A stretch of 8,984 bases of DNA from Pseudomonadota bacterium (GCA_022563215.1 JADFNT010000049.1:1-8984), one strand, 5' to 3'. Counted from the first letter of the stretch, positions 1-8,984 are shown. Made by a program: numbers and translations. Notes: generated from the letters alone by a model not told the origin.

Positions 1-3000
1 ACCTTGAAAAGCTGTGGCCGCTGATCGGTGACGGCGCTTCCGATTCCGCCACCTTCGACAACGCGCTGGAACTCCTGGTCGCCGGCGGCTATTCGCTGGC
101 CCACGCGATGATGATGATGATCCCGGAAGCCTGGGATGGGCATCCCCTCATGGACGATGATCGCCGCGCCTTCTACGAATACCACGCCGCCCTGATGGAG
201 CCCTGGGACGGGCCGGCGGCCATCGCCTTTACCGACGGCCGCCAGATCGGGGCGACGCTCGACCGCAACGGCCTGCGCCCGGCGCGGTATGTGATCACCG
301 ACGACGATATCGTGGTCCTGGGCTCGGAAGTCGGGGTTCTGCCGGTCCCGGAGGAAAGAATCGTCAAGAAATGGCGTTTGCAGCCGGGCAAGATGCTGCT
401 GATCGACCTCGAGCGTCAGTGCATCGTCGACGACGACGAGCTCAAGGACGAGCTCGCCCGCGCCCATCCTTATCAGCAGTGGCTGGACGACACCCAGATC
501 CACCTTGAAAACCTGCCTTCCGAGGTGGCGGCCATGGCGCCCGACCACCAGACCCTTATGGACCGCCAGCAGGCCTTTGGTTACACCCAGGAAGACATCA
601 AGTTCTTCCTCGGCCCCATGGCCGAGACCGGCGAGGAACCGGTCGGTTCCATGGGCCGCGACATCCCGCCGGCGGTGCTGTCGGACAAGCCACGCCTTCT
701 CTACGATTATTTCCACCAGAATTTCGCCCAGGTCACCAACCCGCCCATCGACTCAATTCGCGAGGAATCGGTGATGTCGCTGATGTCGTTGATCGGGCCC
801 AGGCCCAATCTCCTCGATCTCGAGACCGGTGGCGACCACAAGCGCATGGAGGTGCGCCAGCCGATCCTTTCCAACATCGACCTGGAAAAGATTCGCCACA
901 TCGAGCACCTGGTGGACGCCGCCTTCCACACCTATACCCTGGATATCTGCTACCCGGTGGCGGGCGGCGCCGAAGGCATGGCGCCGGCGCTCGAGGCGCT
1001 TTGCGAGAAGGCTACTGAAGTGGTGCGTCAGGACCACAACATCCTCATCCTTTCCGACCGCGCCGTGAACGCCAACAAGGTGGCGATCCCGGCCCTTCTG
1101 GCGACGGCGGCCGTGCACCACCACCTTATCCGCGAGGGCCTGAGAACCGAAGTCGGGCTGGTCATCGAGACCGGCGAGGCCCGCAAGGTCCATGACTTCA
1201 GCCTGCTTGCCGGATATGGGGCCGAGGCCATTAACCCCTATCTCGCCTTCGATACCCTGTCGGCGCTGCGCCACGATCTTTCCGAACCCCTGGACGAGGA
1301 GGAAACCCACAGCCGCTACGTCAAGGCGGTCAACAAGGGCATCAAGAAGGTGATGTCGAAGATGGGCATCTCCACCTTTCAATCCTACTGCGGGGCGCAG
1401 ATTTTCGATGCCGTCGGCCTCAACACCCCATTCATTGACAAGTATTTCACCAACACGGCGACTCCCATCGAAGGCATCGGCCTGGCCGAGATCGGCGAGG
1501 AAACCGTGCGCCGCCACCGGGCCGCCTTCGGCGACGACCCGGTGTTGAGGAATGCCCTCGATGTCGGCGGCGAATATGCGTTCCGGCTGCGCGGCGAGGA
1601 GCACATGTGGACGCCCGAAACCGTCGGTGCCTTGCAGCACGCGGTCCGGTCCGGCGATTACAAGAAGTTCAAGGCGTTTACGAAAAAGATCAATGAGCGC
1701 GAACGGAAATTCCGCAACCTGCGCAGCCTGTTCCGCTTGAAGCGCGCCGGTGTCCCGCTGCCCATGGACGAGGTCGAACCGGTGAGTGAGATCGTCAAGC
1801 GTTTCGCCACCGGCGCCATGTCTTTCGGTTCCATCTCGTGGGAGGCGCACACCAATCTCGCCATCGCCATGAACCGGCTCGGCGGCAAGTCCAACACCGG
1901 CGAGGGCGGCGAGGACTCCACGCGTTACAAGCCCCTGGACAACGGCGATTCCATGCGTTCGGCCATTAAGCAGGTGGCGTCGGGGCGCTTCGGCGTGACC
2001 ACCGAATACTTGGTCAATTGCGACGACATCCAGATCAAGATGGCCCAAGGCGCCAAGCCCGGCGAGGGCGGGCAATTGCCGGGATACAAGATCGATGACT
2101 GGATCGCCCGAATCCGCTATTCGACGCCGGGGGTCGGCTTGATCTCGCCGCCGCCGCACCACGATATCTACTCCATCGAGGACCTGGCGCAGTTGATCCA
2201 TGACCTGAAGAACGTCAACCCGGACGCCCGCATCTCGGTCAAGCTGGTGTCGGAGGTCGGCGTCGGCACGGTCGCGGCCGGCGTTTCCAAGGCCCATGCC
2301 GATCACGTCACCATTTCCGGCAACGAAGGCGGCACCGGCGCCAGCCCCCTGACCTCGATCATGAACGCCGGCTCGTTCTGGGAACTGGGCTTGGCCGAAA
2401 CCCACCAGACGCTGACCCTGAACAGGCTGCGCGGGCGCATCGCGGTGCAGGTGGACGGCGGCATGCGCTCCGGGCGCGACGTCGTCATCGGGGCCCTGTT
2501 GGGGGCCGACGAATTCGGTTTTTCCACCGCCGCCCTGATTTCCCAGGGCTGCGTCATGATGCGCAAGTGCCACCTCAACACGTGTCCGACCGGGATCGCC
2601 ACCCAGGACAAGGAACTGCGCAAGCGCTTCACCGGCGAACCGGAGCACGTCATCAATTTCTTCACCTTCATCGCCGAGGAAGTGCGCGAGATCATGGCCG
2701 AACTCGGTTTCAGGACCTTCAATGAAATGATCGGGCGCATGGACCGGCTCGACACCCGGCCCGCCATTGACCATTGGAAGGCCAAGGGCCTCGATTTTTC
2801 GCGCATCTTCGCCAAGCCCGACGTCGGGCCGGAGGTCGCTGTCTTCAATTGCGAGAAACAGAAGCACGGCCTGGAAAAGGCCTTGGATAACGACCTGATA
2901 GAAAAAGCCCGCCCGGCGCTGGAAGACCAGACTCCGGTCCGCATCCAGATCGCCGTGCGCAACATCAACCGCTCGGTCGGCGCCATGTTGTCGGGCCAAA

Positions 3001-3764
3001 TCGCGCGGCGTTACGGCCACCAGGGCCTGCCCGACGACACCATCCACGTTTCCATGAAGGGCAACGCCGGGCAGAGCTTCGGCGCCTGGCTGGCCTTTGG
3101 GGTCACGTTCGAACTCGAAGGCGACGCCAACGACTACGTCGGCAAGGGACTGTCCGGCGGCCGGCTGGTCATTTATCCGCCGAAGGAAAGCCCGTTTAAG
3201 GCCGATGAAAACATCATTATCGGCAATACGGTGCTTTACGGCGCCATTGCCGGCGAGTGCTATTTCCGGGGCATCGCCGGCGAACGCTTCGCGGTGCGCA
3301 ATTCCGGCGCCATCGTCGTCATCGAAGGCGTCGGCGATCACGGTTGCGAATACATGACCGGCGGCTGCGTCGTCGTCCTCGGCGGCATCGGGCGCAATTT
3401 CGCCGCCGGCATGTCGGGCGGGATCGCCTACGTTCTGGACGAAGAGGGCGATTTCGAAATTCGCTGCAACCTGGCGATGGTCGAAATCGAGGAGATCGCC
3501 AAGGAGGTCGGCGACTATGACGCCGATCAGGACATGGCCGACGTGATGGCCGACATGACCTCAGGCGATGAACGCCGGCTTAGGTTCCTGATCGAGCGCC
3601 ACATGAAATTTACCGGCAGCACCCGGGCGGAGGAAATTCTGAACAATTGGCAGGCCATGCTGCCCAAGTTCGTCAAGGTCATGCCTGTCGATTACCGGCG
3701 CGCGCTCGCCGATATGAAGGCCCAGGAAGAACAGGGCCACGTCACCCTGGCCGCCGGCGAATAG
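1..3764 (+). CDS. gltB: Glutamate synthase (NADPH) large subunit, 5'-truncated by window edge
   Basis: This is the large subunit of NADPH-GOGAT. It hydrolyses glutamine and passes the ammonia through an internal tunnel to 2-oxoglutarate, making glutamate in the cytoplasm. The reading frame is already open at base 3 and gives 1253 residues. Full-length relatives are about 1500, so roughly the first 250-300 residues, including the nucleophilic N-terminal Cys, lie outside. Visible parts in order: the end of the glutamine amidotransferase domain, with the conserved [11 protein letters not shown] motif (about 99-137) and [10 protein letters not shown] (about 261-290); the central domain (about 690-1550); the FMN/2-oxoglutarate barrel (about 1740-2870), with SFGSIS, GEGG and [15 protein letters not shown] motifs; the 3Fe-4S cysteines, spaced C-x5-C-x4-C, at codons 2550, 2568 and 2583; and the C-terminal GXGXG beta-helix (about 2970-3560). 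No frameshift is seen. It is followed closely by gltD, consistent with one operon. Confidence 0.97.
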   Translation, partial: LEKLWPLIGDGASDSATFDNALELLVAGGYSLAHAMMMMIPEAWDGHPLMDDDRRAFYEYHAALMEPWDGPAAIAFTDGRQIGATLDRNGLRPARYVITDDDIVVLGSEVGVLPVPEERIVKKWRLQPGKMLLIDLERQCIVDDDELKDELARAHPYQQWLDDTQIHLENLPSEVAAMAPDHQTLMDRQQAFGYTQEDIKFFLGPMAETGEEPVGSMGRDIPPAVLSDKPRLLYDYFHQNFAQVTNPPIDSIREESVMSLMSLIGPRPNLLDLETGGDHKRMEVRQPILSNIDLEKIRHIEHLVDAAFHTYTLDICYPVAGGAEGMAPALEALCEKATEVVRQDHNILILSDRAVNANKVAIPALLATAAVHHHLIREGLRTEVGLVIETGEARKVHDFSLLAGYGAEAINPYLAFDTLSALRHDLSEPLDEEETHSRYVKAVNKGIKKVMSKMGISTFQSYCGAQIFDAVGLNTPFIDKYFTNTATPIEGIGLAEIGEETVRRHRAAFGDDPVLRNALDVGGEYAFRLRGEEHMWTPETVGALQHAVRSGDYKKFKAFTKKINERERKFRNLRSLFRLKRAGVPLPMDEVEPVSEIVKRFATGAMSFGSISWEAHTNLAIAMNRLGGKSNTGEGGEDSTRYKPLDNGDSMRSAIKQVASGRFGVTTEYLVNCDDIQIKMAQGAKPGEGGQLPGYKIDDWIARIRYSTPGVGLISPPPHHDIYSIEDLAQLIHDLKNVNPDARISVKLVSEVGVGTVAAGVSKAHADHVTISGNEGGTGASPLTSIMNAGSFWELGLAETHQTLTLNRLRGRIAVQVDGGMRSGRDVVIGALLGADEFGFSTAALISQGCVMMRKCHLNTCPTGIATQDKELRKRFTGEPEHVINFFTFIAEEVREIMAELGFRTFNEMIGRMDRLDTRPAIDHWKAKGLDFSRIFAKPDVGPEVAVFNCEKQKHGLEKALDNDLIEKARPALEDQTPVRIQIAVRNINRSVGAMLSGQIARRYGHQGLPDDTIHVSMKGNAGQSFGAWLAFGVTFELEGDANDYVGKGLSGGRLVIYPPKESPFKADENIIIGNTVLYGAIAGECYFRGIAGERFAVRNSGAIVVIEGVGDHGCEYMTGGCVVVLGGIGRNFAAGMSGGIAYVLDEEGDFEIRCNLAMVEIEEIAKEVGDYDADQDMADVMADMTSGDERRLRFLIERHMKFTGSTRAEEILNNWQAMLPKFVKVMPVDYRRALADMKAQEEQGHVTLAAGE

Positions 3765-3774
3765 GAAAAGCAAA

Positions 3775-3780
3775 AAGGAC
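3775..3780 (+). promoter_or_regulatory. Ribosome binding site of gltD
   Basis: AAGGAC lies 8 bases before the gltD ATG at 3789, inside the 24-base gltB-gltD gap. It supports this ATG as the start. There is no room for a separate gltD promoter in the gap, so co-transcription with gltB is likely. Confidence 0.7.
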
Positions 3781-3788
3781 CGAAACCC

Positions 3789-5216
<1,428 letters not shown>

Positions 5217-5257
5217 GCGGCCTAGAGAACGCCCCCCTGATTTTTTGCCTCCTCCGA

Positions 5258-5271
5258 GCCAATCGATTGGC
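5258..5271. repeat. 14-bp perfect palindrome GCCAATCGATTGGC
   Basis: The 14 bases are identical to their reverse complement. The palindrome sits 42 bases after the gltD stop and about 156 bases before the channel ATG. A perfect even palindrome with no loop space fits a dimeric protein binding site better than a terminator hairpin. No regulator could be assigned. It could also be chance. Confidence 0.4.
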
Positions 5272-5314
5272 GGCCCATCAAATCAATTCTCATCCGTTTC
5301 GCAATGCCCTGGAA

Positions 5315-5329
5315 GGTTTTTCAAAAACC
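5315..5329. repeat. 15-bp inverted repeat GGTTTTTCAAAAACC
   Basis: The arms GGTTTTT (5315-5321) and AAAAACC (5323-5329) flank a single C. As DNA it is a compact dyad. As RNA it would form at best a 6-bp stem with a 3-base loop, with no T tract after it. It lies about 100 bases before the channel start, a position compatible with an operator. Its function is unknown. Confidence 0.4.
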
Positions 5330-5416
5330 CGGCCGCCCGCGGTCCCGACAAGGGATTTTGCTTTTGCCTTAGGCCCGTGTAACGTCGTCTCGCTGGGGCT
5401 CTGGTGACACCGTAAC

Positions 5417-5422
5417 GGGGAG
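5417..5422 (+). promoter_or_regulatory. Ribosome binding site of the channel gene
   Basis: GGGGAG lies 5 bases before the ATG at 5428. It supports that ATG as the start; the protein from there begins with a short amphipathic segment ahead of S1, as in related channels. Confidence 0.55.
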
Positions 5423-5427
5423 CGGGC

Positions 5428-6594
5428 ATGGCATTCAAAAAGCGGATTTACCGGATCATCGAAGCCCCATATCCGGAAGACTGGAAGGGCAAGTTTTTCG
5501 ACGATTTTATGATCGTGCTGATCGTCACCAACGTGCTCGCGGTGATTCTGGAAACCGTCGAATCGCTGGCGGCGGCTTACGGGACTTTTTTTCAATACTT
5601 TGAATATTCCTCGGTCGCCGTGTTCTCGGTCGAATACGTGCTACGCCTATGGACCGCCGGCGAAAGCGAGGACGAGCGCTTTCACCCCCCCGTCATGGGC
5701 CGCCTCCGGTACGCCATGACGCCGCTGGCCTTGATCGACGCCATCGCCATCCTGCCGTTTTACCTGGCGTTTTTCCTGCCCTTCGATCTTCGGTTCATGC
5801 GGGTGTTCAGGCTTTTCCGACTCCTAAAGCTGACCCGCTATTCGGCCGCCTTGCAGACCCTGGGGGCGGCGGTTTACGGCCAGCGCCGCGCTCTTGGAGC
5901 GACGCTGGTGATCATCGCCATCCTGCTGGTGTTTTCGTCCAGCATCATCTACCTGTTGGAAAAGGATGCCCAGCCTGAGGCCTTTGGCTCCATCCCCGAG
6001 GCCATGTGGTGGGGATTGGCGACCCTGACCACCGTCGGTTACGGCGACATTACCCCGATCTCGGCGGGGGGCAAGGTGTTCGGTGCCTTCGTCATGGTGT
6101 TGGGCATTGGCATGTTCGCGTTGCCGGCGGGCATATTGGCCACCGCCTTCAGCAACGAGATTCGCAAGCGCGAGTTCGTCGTCACCTGGAACATGGTCGC
6201 CTCGGTGCCGTTTTTCAGCCGCCTCGACGCTCTTCGCATCGCCGAAATCGTCGACCTTCTGGAAATCAGTGTGATGCCGGCGCACGCCACTATCGTCAAA
6301 CGCGGCGGCAAGGCGGACGCCATGTACTTTATTTCTTTGGGGGAGGTGGAGGTGGACCTCCGGCCCGAACCCCAACGACTTGGACCCGGCGATTTTTTCG
6401 GCGAGATCGCGCTGCTCAAGGAAACCGACCGTACCGCCACCGTGACCACCATTACGGAATGTCAGATTCTGGTCCTCGGCGTCGATGCTTTCAAGCGCCT
6501 TCTCGCGAGCAACCCGGAATTTCGCGACATCCTCACCCAGGTCATGAACGAACGCTTGGCGGCGCTCGAGGAAAAAAGTCGAGGCCTGGCCTAG
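5428..6594 (+). CDS. Six-TM potassium channel with C-terminal cyclic-nucleotide-binding domain (MloK1-like)
   Basis: This 388-residue inner-membrane protein probably acts as a K+ channel tetramer. Predicted segments: S1 about 24-44, S2 about 56-76, S3 about 97-117, S4 about 119-138, S5 about 155-177, pore helix about 189-201, selectivity filter TTVGYGD at 201-207, and S6 about 213-241 with GIGMFALPAGILATAF. S4 carries basic residues every third position (R122, R125, R128, R131, K134, R137), a full voltage-sensor ladder. The C-terminal domain (about 262-378) is a cyclic-nucleotide-binding fold. Its phosphate-binding cassette has FFGEIALL (323-330) and the conserved arginine R335 in DRTATV, the residue corresponding to the cNMP-phosphate arginine in this family. 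Only about 20 residues separate S6 from this domain, so there is no long C-linker, as in Mesorhizobium loti MloK1 (about 355 residues). cAMP or cGMP gating is therefore likely; voltage dependence is inference. The ATG start has GGGGAG 5 bases upstream. The gene converges on pckA. Confidence 0.93.
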   Translation: MAFKKRIYRIIEAPYPEDWKGKFFDDFMIVLIVTNVLAVILETVESLAAAYGTFFQYFEYSSVAVFSVEYVLRLWTAGESEDERFHPPVMGRLRYAMTPLALIDAIAILPFYLAFFLPFDLRFMRVFRLFRLLKLTRYSAALQTLGAAVYGQRRALGATLVIIAILLVFSSSIIYLLEKDAQPEAFGSIPEAMWWGLATLTTVGYGDITPISAGGKVFGAFVMVLGIGMFALPAGILATAFSNEIRKREFVVTWNMVASVPFFSRLDALRIAEIVDLLEISVMPAHATIVKRGGKADAMYFISLGEVEVDLRPEPQRLGPGDFFGEIALLKETDRTATVTTITECQILVLGVDAFKRLLASNPEFRDILTQVMNERLAALEEKSRGLA

Positions 6595-6621
6595 ATGCGG
6601 AGGGAATGGGGAGCCCTAAAT

Positions 6622-6638
6622 GGCGGTGTTACGCCGCC
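6622..6638. other. Short GC hairpin at convergent gene ends
   Basis: GGCGG (6622-6626) can pair with CCGCC (6634-6638) across a 7-base loop that contains the pckA stop codon. It lies in the narrow zone where the channel gene and pckA converge. Neither strand has a T run after the stem, so an intrinsic terminator is not demonstrated. Confidence 0.2.
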
Positions 6639-8236
6639 GCCTTGATCGCCGCCGCCTTGACCTTGTCGTCGACGGCGCTTTCGAACTGCTGGAAGTTTTC
6701 CTCGAAAAGCCGCCTCAGGTCCTTGGCCTGGACGTCATAGGCGTCTTTGTCCTTCCAGGTGTTGCGCGGGTTGAGCACGTCGTCCGGCACGTCGGGACAG
6801 GCGTTCGGCACCAGGACGCCGAAATTCTCGTCCGCCGTGAACGAGGCCTCGGCCAGCCGTCCGTCCAGCGCCGCGTTGACCATAGCCCGGGTGTGCTTGA
6901 TCTCCATGCGTTCGCCGACGCCGAAGCCGCCGCCTGACCAGCCGGTGTTGACGAGCCAGCATTTGGCGCTGTGCTTGGCCATTTTTTCGCCCAACAGCTT
7001 GGCATAGACCGTCGGGTGGCGGGGCATGAAAGGTGCCCCGAAGCAGGTCGAAAATGTCGCCTGCGGTTCCTTAAGGCCGCGCTCGGTGCCAGCCACTTTG
7101 GCCGTATAACCGGACAGGAAATGGTACATGGCCTGATCGGGGGTCAACTGGCTGATCGGCGGCAGGACGCCGAAGGCGTCGCAGGTCAGCATCACGATGT
7201 TGGCGGGATGGCCGCCGGTGCCGGTTTTCGAGGCGTTTGGAATCTGCTCGATGGCATAGGATACGCGGCCGTTCTCGGTTAACGTGGTGTCGAAGAAATC
7301 CAGCTCCCGGGTGTCCGGGTCCAGGGCCACGTTTTCGATGATGGAGCCGAAGGTGCGGGTGGTTTCGAAGATTTCCGGCTCCGCGTCGCGGGTCAGGTTG
7401 ATGGTCTTGGCGTAGCACCCGCCTTCGAAGTTGAAGATGCCGTCCGGCCCCCAGCCGTGTTCGTCGTCACCGATGAGGGTCCGGGCGCTGTCCGCCGAAA
7501 GCGTCGTCTTGCCGGTGCCGGAAAGGCCGAAAAAGACCGCCGAATTGCCTTCGGGCCCGATGTTGGCGGAACAGTGCATGGGCAGGACGCCCTGGGGCGG
7601 CAGCAGGAAGTTCATCACCGAGAAGATGGATTTCTTGATCTCGCCGGCGTAGCCGGAACCGCCGACCAGCACCATCTGGCGCGCCATATTGACGACGACG
7701 AAGGTGCCCGACGTGGTCCCGTCGCGGGCCGGGTCGGCCTCCAGGCTCGGTGCCTGCAACACCGTCCAGGCCGGCTTGAAGCCGGGAAGGTCGCGGGGAT
7801 CGGGCTGAATGAACATGTTGCGGGCAAACAGGTTGTGCCAGGCCTCTTCGGTGACGACGCGGACAGCCAACCGGTATTTTTCATCGGCGCCCGCATAGCA
7901 GTCCTGAACGAAGACGTCCCGTCCCTGCAAATGGCCCAGCATCTTTTTCAAAAGGCCGTCGAAATTATCTTCCGAGATCGGCACATTGATATCGCCCCAC
8001 CAGATGTCGTCCTTGGTGGACGCTTCCTCGACCACGAACCGGTCATGGGGCGAACGGCCGGTGTGTTGGCCGGTGAGGGTGACCAAGGCGCCGCCTTGGG
8101 CCAGCAGGCCTTCGCCGCGGCCCAGCGATTCGGCATAGAGCTCGGGCGCCGACAGGTTCCAATAGGCGGCCTTGACGTCGTTCAGGCCATGATTGTCCAG
8201 GCCATGGCTGCTGACCCGGTGTCCGATGTTTTCCAC
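6629..8236 (-). CDS. pckA: Phosphoenolpyruvate carboxykinase (ATP)
   Basis: This cytoplasmic enzyme converts oxaloacetate + ATP to PEP + CO2 + ADP, the entry step of gluconeogenesis from TCA-cycle intermediates. From the GTG at 8236 the protein is 535 residues, the usual length for the ATP-dependent family. Visible motifs: TGQHTGRSPHDRF with substrate-binding R61; YAGEIKKSIFS with metal ligand K202; MHCSAN with metal ligand H221; the P-loop GLSGTGKTTLS at 237-247 with K243 and T244; the kinase-2 metal site DDEHGW at 257-262; NGRVSY with R324; and a C-terminal region with NTGWSGGGFGVGERM. The P-loop type and overall sequence separate it from the GTP-dependent family. The frame stays open upstream to an ATG at 8368, but the 44 added residues do not look like PckA, whereas GGAGGGG lies just before the GTG. 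The last codons are a 5-codon tandem repeat giving the tail KAAAIKAAA. Confidence 0.96.
   Translation of the reverse strand: MENIGHRVSSHGLDNHGLNDVKAAYWNLSAPELYAESLGRGEGLLAQGGALVTLTGQHTGRSPHDRFVVEEASTKDDIWWGDINVPISEDNFDGLLKKMLGHLQGRDVFVQDCYAGADEKYRLAVRVVTEEAWHNLFARNMFIQPDPRDLPGFKPAWTVLQAPSLEADPARDGTTSGTFVVVNMARQMVLVGGSGYAGEIKKSIFSVMNFLLPPQGVLPMHCSANIGPEGNSAVFFGLSGTGKTTLSADSARTLIGDDEHGWGPDGIFNFEGGCYAKTINLTRDAEPEIFETTRTFGSIIENVALDPDTRELDFFDTTLTENGRVSYAIEQIPNASKTGTGGHPANIVMLTCDAFGVLPPISQLTPDQAMYHFLSGYTAKVAGTERGLKEPQATFSTCFGAPFMPRHPTVYAKLLGEKMAKHSAKCWLVNTGWSGGGFGVGERMEIKHTRAMVNAALDGRLAEASFTADENFGVLVPNACPDVPDDVLNPRNTWKDKDAYDVQAKDLRRLFEENFQQFESAVDDKVKAAAIKAAA
6632..6661 (-). repeat. 15-bp tandem repeat at the 3' end of pckA
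   Basis: Two adjacent 15-base units (6632-6646 and 6647-6661) match at 14 of 15 bases. On the coding strand they read AAGGCGGCGGCGATC and AAGGCGGCGGCGTAA in reverse order of coordinates, encoding KAAAI then KAAA-stop. The repeat is in frame and adds a small Lys/Ala tail. Confidence 0.7.
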
Positions 8237-8398
8237 GGATCCCCTCCCACGCGATACCGGTGGCCTGGCCGCCGGTCTATTTCCCCTAACCAAGAAGATA
8301 GCCTTCGGCGCCAGCCAAAACCAAATCTTTTTTCGACAATTTGTCATATAAGGCCGGATAGGCGGCACCCAAGTGAAAATCGCCTTTTATCTTCCGGG
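8237..8398 (-). promoter_or_regulatory. pckA upstream region with candidate leader and dyads
   Basis: These 162 bases separate pckA from the HugZ-family gene and are AT-rich in their middle. Reading on the minus strand, a weak sigma70-like pair is TTGGGT (8372-8367) and TATATG (8350-8345), spaced 16. Just after it is the inverted repeat GACAA-T-TTGTC (8335-8345), which overlaps the candidate -10 by one base and could be an operator. A hairpin-forming inverted repeat (ACCGG at 8256-8260 with CCGGT at 8272-8276, plus an inner GGC/GCC pair) ends about 9 bases before the ribosome binding site. Other promoter pairs of equal quality can be drawn, so the promoter call is weak; the repeats are seen directly. 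Confidence 0.3.
8241..8247 (-). promoter_or_regulatory. Ribosome binding site that decides the pckA GTG start
   Basis: On the minus strand the sequence reads GGGAGGGGATCCGTG. The GGAGG core (8247-8243) is 6 bases from the GTG at 8236. This near-ideal site favours the GTG start over the in-frame ATG at 8368, which would place the site inside the coding region. Confidence 0.8.
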
Positions 8399-8402
8399 TC
8401 AT
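8286..8402 (-). CDS. Possible 38-residue small protein, ATGA-overlapped with upstream gene
   Basis: A 38-codon frame starts at the ATG at 8402-8400, which overlaps the TGA stop of the HugZ-family gene (8401-8399) as ATGA, an arrangement typical of translational coupling. The peptide starts MTRKIKGDFHLGAAYPALYD and ends in TAG. It is lysine- and leucine-rich, with no signal peptide, membrane segment or motif that I recognise. Against it: it uses AT-rich codons (TTG, TTA, ATA, AAA) unlike its neighbours, the purine-rich AGGGG is only 2 bases from the ATG, and it occupies the region where the pckA promoter should be. It may be a chance frame in intergenic DNA or the tail of a formerly longer gene. 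Confidence 0.25.
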   Translation of the reverse strand: MTRKIKGDFHLGAAYPALYDKLSKKDLVLAGAEGYLLG

Positions 8403-8984
8403 CGCCCCTGACCAGCCAGGCGCACCAGTTCCTCGCGAACGGCTTTCCGGTCCCGGGCCGGATTTTCGAACTGGACGCGGGCAACCCGGCCGCCGAGCCT
8501 GAGGTCGGCGCCGTCGGGATCGATGCCGGTCATTTTCCAGCCCCGGCCGCGGCGCCCCAGAAGCGTGAGCGCGTAATGATCGACGGCATCGGGATGATCT
8601 GTGTTCATGTGTTCCAGCACCGCCTCCTCCGCCTTTGCAACCGCCGCCGCGGCCTTGGCGTCGGCAAGGATGTCGGCTCCCTTCAGCCACACCGCCTTGG
8701 CGAACCCGCCGACGAAACGGGCCCTGTCGACCTGCATCCGGAAAAAGTCGAAGTCGCCGAAATCGGCGTAAAGGGCGGCTTCCGGATGGCGGGCCAGGAA
8801 GCGCCGCCGGTGGCGGTCCTGGGTGGTTTTCTTGATCCGCCCGGTGACGGTGACGCGGGGGCCGGTCTGCGGGTTCTTCAGCCGCGACGTTTCCTCGAAC
8901 AACAGCGAGGCGCGGGAGTCCTTGGCCAGGTTGCGGGTATGGTCCGACAGGGTGGAGAACAGCATCAGCGGACTGCCGTCGCAG
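8399..8984 (-). CDS. HugZ-family protein (PNPOx-like split barrel + DUF2470), 5'-truncated by window edge
   Basis: The frame is open through the right edge. The 194 visible residues begin CDGSPLMLFSTLSDHTRNL, the conserved DGSP...L..HTRNL segment of pyridoxamine-5'-phosphate-oxidase-like proteins of the HugZ type. The split-barrel flavin-type domain occupies about the first 120 visible residues (including RVTVTGRI and the LYADFGDFDFFRM stretch). A DUF2470-type domain follows, recognised by LEHMNTDHPDAVDHYA. Family proteins are about 240-250 residues, so around 50 are missing, including the true start. Some relatives (H. pylori HugZ, C. jejuni ChuZ) bind and degrade haem, but many members are uncharacterised, so haem oxygenase activity here is unproven. 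It lies upstream of pckA on the same strand, 162 bases apart, and its stop overlaps a possible small frame. Confidence 0.85.
   Translation of the reverse strand, partial: CDGSPLMLFSTLSDHTRNLAKDSRASLLFEETSRLKNPQTGPRVTVTGRIKKTTQDRHRRRFLARHPEAALYADFGDFDFFRMQVDRARFVGGFAKAVWLKGADILADAKAAAAVAKAEEAVLEHMNTDHPDAVDHYALTLLGRRGRGWKMTGIDPDGADLRLGGRVARVQFENPARDRKAVREELVRLAGQGR

Larger units (their letters stand above)
5217..5427. other. Intergenic region between gltD and channel gene
   Basis: I see no gene in these 211 bases. They are more AT-rich than the flanking genes and contain two short perfect dyads (listed separately). There is a T6 run at 5241-5246 with only a 3-bp possible stem before it. A 4-bp stem (TCCC at 5343-5346, GGGA at 5352-5355) is followed by TTTTGCTTTT, a weak candidate terminator. 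No clear -35/-10 pair stands out. The channel's transcription start could be here, or the channel could be read through from gltBD. Confidence 0.6.

Noticed and set aside
107..121. GATGATGATGATGAT triplet repeat that looks like a microsatellite
   Set aside because: It encodes the conserved MMMM of the [11 protein letters not shown] motif in GltB, so it is explained by protein conservation.
753..3341. 862-codon open frame on the minus strand, antisense to gltB
   Set aside because: It is fully covered by the unmistakable gltB reading frame. Long antisense frames are common in GC-rich genes with strong third-position bias. Its translation resembles no family that I recognise.
5221..5250. T6 run after gltD as an intrinsic terminator
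   Set aside because: Only a 3-bp stem can be drawn directly before the T run, which is too weak to call a terminator.
5343..5365. TCCC/GGGA stem followed by TTTTGCTTTT as a terminator
   Set aside because: The stem is only 4 bp and the T run is interrupted. It is mentioned in the intergenic entry but not called.
5358..5383. Promoter for the channel (TTGCTT or TTGCCT with TGTAAC)
   Set aside because: Spacing is 14 bases or less and the -10 match is poor. No pair is better than chance.

Overview
The window is GC-rich, densely coded bacterial DNA with no mobile elements, tRNA/rRNA genes or CRISPR arrays that I can see. The protein types suggest an alphaproteobacterium, possibly from the Rhodospirillales side. 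They are a large GltB with its separate GltD subunit, an ATP-type PEP carboxykinase, a HugZ-family flavin-domain protein and a MloK1-like channel. This placement is inference from protein character, not from a marker gene.

Layout. Plus strand, 1-5216: the 3' four-fifths of gltB (its 5' end lies left of the window) followed 24 bases later by complete gltD. These are the two subunits of NADPH-dependent glutamate synthase. After a 211-base gap holding two short perfect dyads comes a complete six-transmembrane potassium channel with a C-terminal cyclic-nucleotide-binding domain (5428-6594, plus). It converges, with 34 bases between stop codons, on pckA (6629-8236, minus), an ATP-dependent PEP carboxykinase. 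The best start for pckA is a GTG with a strong ribosome binding site, not the upstream ATG that makes the longest frame. Upstream of pckA on the same strand is the 3' part of a HugZ-family gene (pyridoxamine-5'-phosphate-oxidase-like barrel plus DUF2470) that runs off the right edge. The 162 bases between them hold a possible pckA leader with inverted repeats. They also hold a 38-codon open frame whose ATG overlaps the upstream stop codon as ATGA.

How the genes relate. gltBD performs nitrogen assimilation (glutamine + 2-oxoglutarate to two glutamates). pckA draws oxaloacetate from the TCA cycle for gluconeogenesis. Both are housekeeping functions at the carbon-nitrogen junction, but nothing in the sequence shows that they are co-regulated. 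The channel is a separate transcription unit or a read-through gene. It probably conducts K+ at the inner membrane under cyclic-nucleotide and perhaps voltage control.

I did not find a convincing new multi-gene system. The points most worth checking are the channel's combination of a full S4 charge ladder with an intact nucleotide-binding domain, the ATGA-coupled small frame and leader ahead of pckA, and the dyads upstream of the channel.
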